From Pseudohalioglobus sediminis (GTDB lineage Bacteria > Pseudomonadota > Gammaproteobacteria > Pseudomonadales > Halieaceae): a DNA stretch of 64,000 nucleotides. The stretch spans positions 62,001 to 126,000 of the forward strand of contig NZ_VTUX01000007.1 in NCBI RefSeq assembly GCF_008370495.1. The letters are read 5' to 3'. Positions within the stretch are counted from its first letter, which is position 1, and every line of letters begins with the position of its first letter. A program made the position numbers and the translations under genes. Under the pieces are notes generated by a model. It made no database searches, was not told the DNA's origin, and saw only the letters and a program-made list of their open reading frames with translations. This document shows positions 60,786 through 64,000 of the stretch, piece by piece.

Positions 60786-63131
60786 TTGAACCTGGAGCCA
60801 CTTTACAATAAGAAAAACCCCTGGCCGCAACGTAATGCGCAACAGGTGCTGTTCATTCTCGACACCCGCAATAGCCTGGAACAGGAGGTGCTGCGCGGCT
60901 GGATCCAGCATCATGCCAGCGCTGACAACCAGGCCTTCGACGCCCCACAGGTGAGTATTAACCTGAAGGACGAACGCACCGGCTTCGACAGCGGCCAACT
61001 GGTCATGTCTCTGGCGCTGCCCGCCGATACACTGGTGGTGCCACTGCGCATGGTGTGGACGCCTTCCGAGGAAGGCGCCGTCACGCTCGGGCGACTGCGA
61101 CACCTGGTCACCGGCGACCCGCGCAAACCCTCGGCCCGGCGCGGGCGGAAGATTCTCGAAGAGGCTCCGGATCGGGTACACCTGCTGGTCGGCAAGCCGG
61201 ACACGGTGGACAACCTGCGTCACCGCTTCGAAAACAACAACACCGTCAGCAGCAGTTCATCGCAGGAGGCCTTTGCCAACTTCGTGGCGCGCCAGGCCTC
61301 GGTGGTGCTGGACATGGCCGAGCGCCAGCTCAAGGGCGGTCGCTACAAGATGCCGCGACACGTTGCCTCAACCCTGATGGCCAGCGCCGGTTTCAACGCC
61401 GCTGTGCAGGAACTGGCCGACGCCCAGGACCGCCCCAAGGAAGAGCTGATGAAGGAGGCAGCTGAGTACATGAAGGAGATGGTGAGCACGCCCAGCTCTT
61501 TCTGGCTCGACGTGTACGCGCGTTTCAACACCTTCTGCCTCGGGCTGGGTTACGAGGAGGATATTGTCTACGACAGGCAAGCGGTAGAGAAACTGCGCGA
61601 AGTGGTGCGCAACAACCCCGCCATGTTGTTGTGGACCCACAAGACCTACCTCGACGGCATGGTTGTGCCCAAGGTGATGTGGGACAACGACTTCCCGATG
61701 CCGCACATGTTCGGTGGCGCAAACATGAACTTCCCCGGTCTGGGTTACCTGCTGCATCGCGCCGGGGCCATTTTCATCAAGCGCAGCTTCCAGGATAACG
61801 AGTTGTACAAACTCACCCTGCGTCACTACGTTGGCTACCTGATGGAAAAGCGCTTTCCGATGAACTGGGCGTTTGAGGGCACACGCTCACGCATGGGCAA
61901 ACTGATGCCACCGCGCTACGGCCTGCTGAAATATGTGCTTGAGGCCTGCCACACCACCCAGGCAGAGAACATCCACATCATCCCCATTTCCATCAACTAC
62001 GACATTATCCGCGACGTGGAGGAGTACGCCACCGAGCAGACCGGACGCGGCAAGGGTGCCGAGTCACTTAAATGGTTTATCGGCTACGTGCGCAGCCTGG
62101 CCAGGCCCATGGGCAAGGTCTATATGGATATCGGCGAGCCGGTGGTGCTGCCGCAGGCGCCGGACCCGGAAGACAAGCTGGCGTTGTCAAAGATTGCCTT
62201 CGAGGTCGCGGTAGAAGCGAATCACGTCACCCCCCTCACCTTTCCCTCGCTGGTTACCATGAGCCTCCTCGGCGCTGCGCCCAAGGCGCTCACCGAGGCG
62301 GAAGTAGTGGAAGACCTGAATGCGCTCCTGGGCTGGGCAGAGAGCCGCGGCGTGCGCATATCCCATGATTTCGACCGCAGCTTCGCCGACCAGATGGAAG
62401 GCCTGCTGGGCATTATGATCGACGAGAATATCGTCACCCGCTACGACGAGGGGCCGGAAATTGTCTACGGTATCTCGCTGGAGCAACACCCGGTAGCCAG
62501 CTACTACCGCAACACCGTGATCCACTTCTTCGTCAACAAGGCAATCATCGAGCTGGCACTCGTACGCGCCAGTGAAGAAACCGGGGCATCGGCACTGGAA
62601 TTGTTCTGGCAGGAGGTCGATCACCTGCGGGACTTGTTCAAGTTCGAATTCTTTTATGCGCCCAGCGAAGAATTTCACCGCCAGATTCGCGAGGAAATGT
62701 CGCGCTACGGGGACGACTGGGAAGAGTCGCTCGGCCAGGGCGCCGCGGGTTTCGGTAAACTGCTGCAGAACATGACACCGCTGGTTGCCCACGTCACCCT
62801 GCTGACCTACGCCGAGGCCTACTCCGTGGTGGCGTCGCTGCTGGCGCGCAAGGAAGGCTATGAATCGCTGGAACTGAACGATTGCGTGTCAGAAGCGCTC
62901 ACTTATGGGCGTCAGGCCTACCTGCAGCGCCGCATCTCCAGTGAATCCTCCATCGGCAAACAGCTGTTCAAGAACGGATACCAGATGCTGCAGAGCCGCG
63001 GCCTCACCGAGGGCGGCACCGACAGCCTGAAAGAAGAGCGACGCGAACTGGCGCGCGAGTTGCGCGAACTGTTGCGCCGTATTGAAGTGATTCGCGCAAT
63101 TGGCGTTGCCAACCGGGGCGCTGGGAACTAG
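60786..63131 (+). CDS. plsB: Glycerol-3-phosphate acyltransferase (PlsB-type)
   Basis: A 781-residue membrane-associated acyltransferase, near E. coli PlsB in length. The four blocks are present: His285-x4-Asp290 in THKTYLDG, GAIFIKRSF, FEGTRSRMGKLM near residue 363, and IIPISINYD. It acylates sn-glycerol-3-phosphate at position 1. The start is TTG at 60786 with GGGAG seven bases upstream. Block I (HKTYLD) differs from the HRSHMD of E. coli PlsB, so it may belong to a PlsB side branch common in marine bacteria. It lies between PlsC-fusion and gpsA genes. Confidence 0.88.
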   Translation: MNLEPLYNKKNPWPQRNAQQVLFILDTRNSLEQEVLRGWIQHHASADNQAFDAPQVSINLKDERTGFDSGQLVMSLALPADTLVVPLRMVWTPSEEGAVTLGRLRHLVTGDPRKPSARRGRKILEEAPDRVHLLVGKPDTVDNLRHRFENNNTVSSSSSQEAFANFVARQASVVLDMAERQLKGGRYKMPRHVASTLMASAGFNAAVQELADAQDRPKEELMKEAAEYMKEMVSTPSSFWLDVYARFNTFCLGLGYEEDIVYDRQAVEKLREVVRNNPAMLLWTHKTYLDGMVVPKVMWDNDFPMPHMFGGANMNFPGLGYLLHRAGAIFIKRSFQDNELYKLTLRHYVGYLMEKRFPMNWAFEGTRSRMGKLMPPRYGLLKYVLEACHTTQAENIHIIPISINYDIIRDVEEYATEQTGRGKGAESLKWFIGYVRSLARPMGKVYMDIGEPVVLPQAPDPEDKLALSKIAFEVAVEANHVTPLTFPSLVTMSLLGAAPKALTEAEVVEDLNALLGWAESRGVRISHDFDRSFADQMEGLLGIMIDENIVTRYDEGPEIVYGISLEQHPVASYYRNTVIHFFVNKAIIELALVRASEETGASALELFWQEVDHLRDLFKFEFFYAPSEEFHRQIREEMSRYGDDWEESLGQGAAGFGKLLQNMTPLVAHVTLLTYAEAYSVVASLLARKEGYESLELNDCVSEALTYGRQAYLQRRISSESSIGKQLFKNGYQMLQSRGLTEGGTDSLKEERRELARELRELLRRIEVIRAIGVANRGAGN

Positions 63132-63308
63132 GGCCCGGTCACACTGCGGCAACGCGCCCTGCCGCAATACAAATACAACGCCCTTCGAGGCGCGAGGAGA
63201 AAATTTGCTGATACCAACTATAAAACAGCCCGCCCCGGGAGCACCTGCTTCGCTGGATAGCACAGCAGCAGGCAGCCCGCTACCGGGAGCTGGCCCTGGG
63301 AGATACCT

Positions 63309-64000
63309 ATGCAGCATTTGAATGTAGCCGTATTGGGCGGCGGCTCATGGGGCACCACTGTGGCCTCGCTGGTGGCGCGCAACACCGATGTCAAAATCTG
63401 GGCGCGCGATGCCACTACCGTGGACGAGATCAACAGCGAGCATCGCAACAGTCGCTACCTGCCCGGCGCCACCCTCCATGAAAAGCTGGTGGCGACGCAC
63501 GACATCGCCGAGGCGGTGAGCGATGCCGACGTGGTGGTCATGGGCATCCCATCGCAGAACTTCCGTAACGTCCTGGAGGAGGTGAAGAAACATATCCGCG
63601 CCTGGGTGCCGGTGATCAGCCTGACCAAGGGCCTGGAACTGGACACCCGCATGCGTATGACCGAGATCGTGCAGGAAGTCCTGCCCGGTCACCCGGTCGG
63701 CGTGCTGACCGGCCCCAACCTGGCCAGGGAGATCATGGCCGGGCAGGCGGCTGCGGGTGTCATCGCGATGGAGGATGAGATCATCGTGCAGGCGCTGCAA
63801 GACGTGTTCAAGAGCGGACTGTTTCGCGTGTACACCAACACCGACGTGATCGGCTGCGAGCTCGGTGGTGTGCTGAAGAACATCATCGCCATTGCCGTGG
63901 GCATGGGCGATGGCCAGGGCGCGGGCGACAACACCCGCGCCGCCCTGATAACCCGCGGTCTGGCGGAGGTGAGCCGACTCGGTGTCGCCATGGGCGGCAG
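63309..64000 (+). CDS. gpsA: NAD(P)+-dependent glycerol-3-phosphate dehydrogenase (cut by window end)
   Basis: The first 230 codons of GpsA, which makes sn-glycerol-3-phosphate from dihydroxyacetone phosphate for phospholipid synthesis. Visible are the NAD loop VLGGGSWGTTVASLVA, GIPSQNFRNVL, SLTKGLE, LTGPNLAREI and the catalytic lysine region LGGVLKNIIAIAVG; the substrate-binding NTRAALITRGL is also inside. The ATG at 63309 has GGGAGA upstream. The gap of about 180 bases after plsB holds nothing I recognise. The C-terminal third is outside the window. Confidence 0.95.
   Translation, partial: MQHLNVAVLGGGSWGTTVASLVARNTDVKIWARDATTVDEINSEHRNSRYLPGATLHEKLVATHDIAEAVSDADVVVMGIPSQNFRNVLEEVKKHIRAWVPVISLTKGLELDTRMRMTEIVQEVLPGHPVGVLTGPNLAREIMAGQAAAGVIAMEDEIIVQALQDVFKSGLFRVYTNTDVIGCELGGVLKNIIAIAVGMGDGQGAGDNTRAALITRGLAEVSRLGVAMGG

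Overview
The window looks like a chromosomal segment of a GC-rich, mostly aerobic, marine-type gammaproteobacterium. The gene content (acyl-CoA dehydrogenases, CaiB-type CoA-transferase with MaoC hydratases, Mo-hydroxylase, Na+/alanine symporter, Mrp-type antiporter, heptose-based LPS genes) would fit the Halieaceae (OM60/NOR5) or relatives. That placement is inferred from gene content and style, not from a search. I see no prophage, insertion sequence or CRISPR array.

Layout. 0-4.5 kb: start of a zinc-ribbon protein, avtA, an AsmA-like protein and an AraC-type regulator. 4.8-9.3 kb: a beta-barrel protein, two tandem DUF1254/DUF1214 genes, the decayed remnant of a third copy on the opposite strand, and another beta-barrel protein. 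9.4-11.7 kb: a compact four-gene unit (two half-size DUF1538 membrane proteins, a PII-like protein, a CBS-pair protein) preceded by an FNR/Anr-like box at class II promoter spacing. 11.8-15.3 kb: a small unknown gene, then korA-korB-ferritin-like, translationally coupled. 15.4-29.7 kb: metabolic genes, including a D-aminoacylase-like amidohydrolase, selO, yegP, a one-piece DHODH/PyrK-like oxidoreductase, rhodanese, OYE, two-subunit Mo-hydroxylase, AGCS symporter, aldo/keto reductase and a DUF1295 protein.

29.8-37.2 kb: a nine-gene Mrp/Mnh-type cation/proton antiporter operon on the minus strand, in the order E-F-G-(DUF4040+B)-C-D-D'-small-D'', without a full-length MrpA. 38-45 kb: accessory-looking and visibly less GC-rich in places (polysaccharide deacetylase, an unknown membrane protein, a DUF839/PhoX-like protein). 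It ends at a tRNA-Val gene whose 3' end and terminator are duplicated about 180 bp away around two perfect hairpins; a CoA-transferase/MaoC operon sits inside it. 45.4-48.7 kb: fructosamine-kinase-like gene and two acyl-CoA dehydrogenases. 48.7-53.2 kb: an envelope glycosylation set (two GT-C-like membrane proteins around a GtrB-like GT2). 53.4-55.6 kb: Gfo/Idh oxidoreductase plus a radical SAM protein with extra cysteines.

55.6-56.1 kb holds two copies, in opposite orientation, of a structured palindromic element with an identical 30-nt core but different outer stems. 56.1-58.6 kb: waaF, an hldE C-domain-type adenylyltransferase and an exported SAM-methyltransferase-like protein. 58.7-58.95 kb: a strong promoter, about 210 nt of structured non-coding sequence and an intrinsic terminator, read as a small RNA or leader. 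59-64 kb: a glycerophospholipid cluster, HAD-PlsC fusion with a histone-H1-like tail, PlsB-type acyltransferase, and gpsA (cut by the window end), together able to take glycerol-3-phosphate to phosphatidate.

The best candidates for something undescribed are the 58.7-kb RNA, the paired cloverleaf-like repeats, the DUF1538/PII/CBS unit with its FNR-like box, the PreA-signature DHODH fusion, and the HAD-PlsC protein with a lysine/alanine/proline tail.
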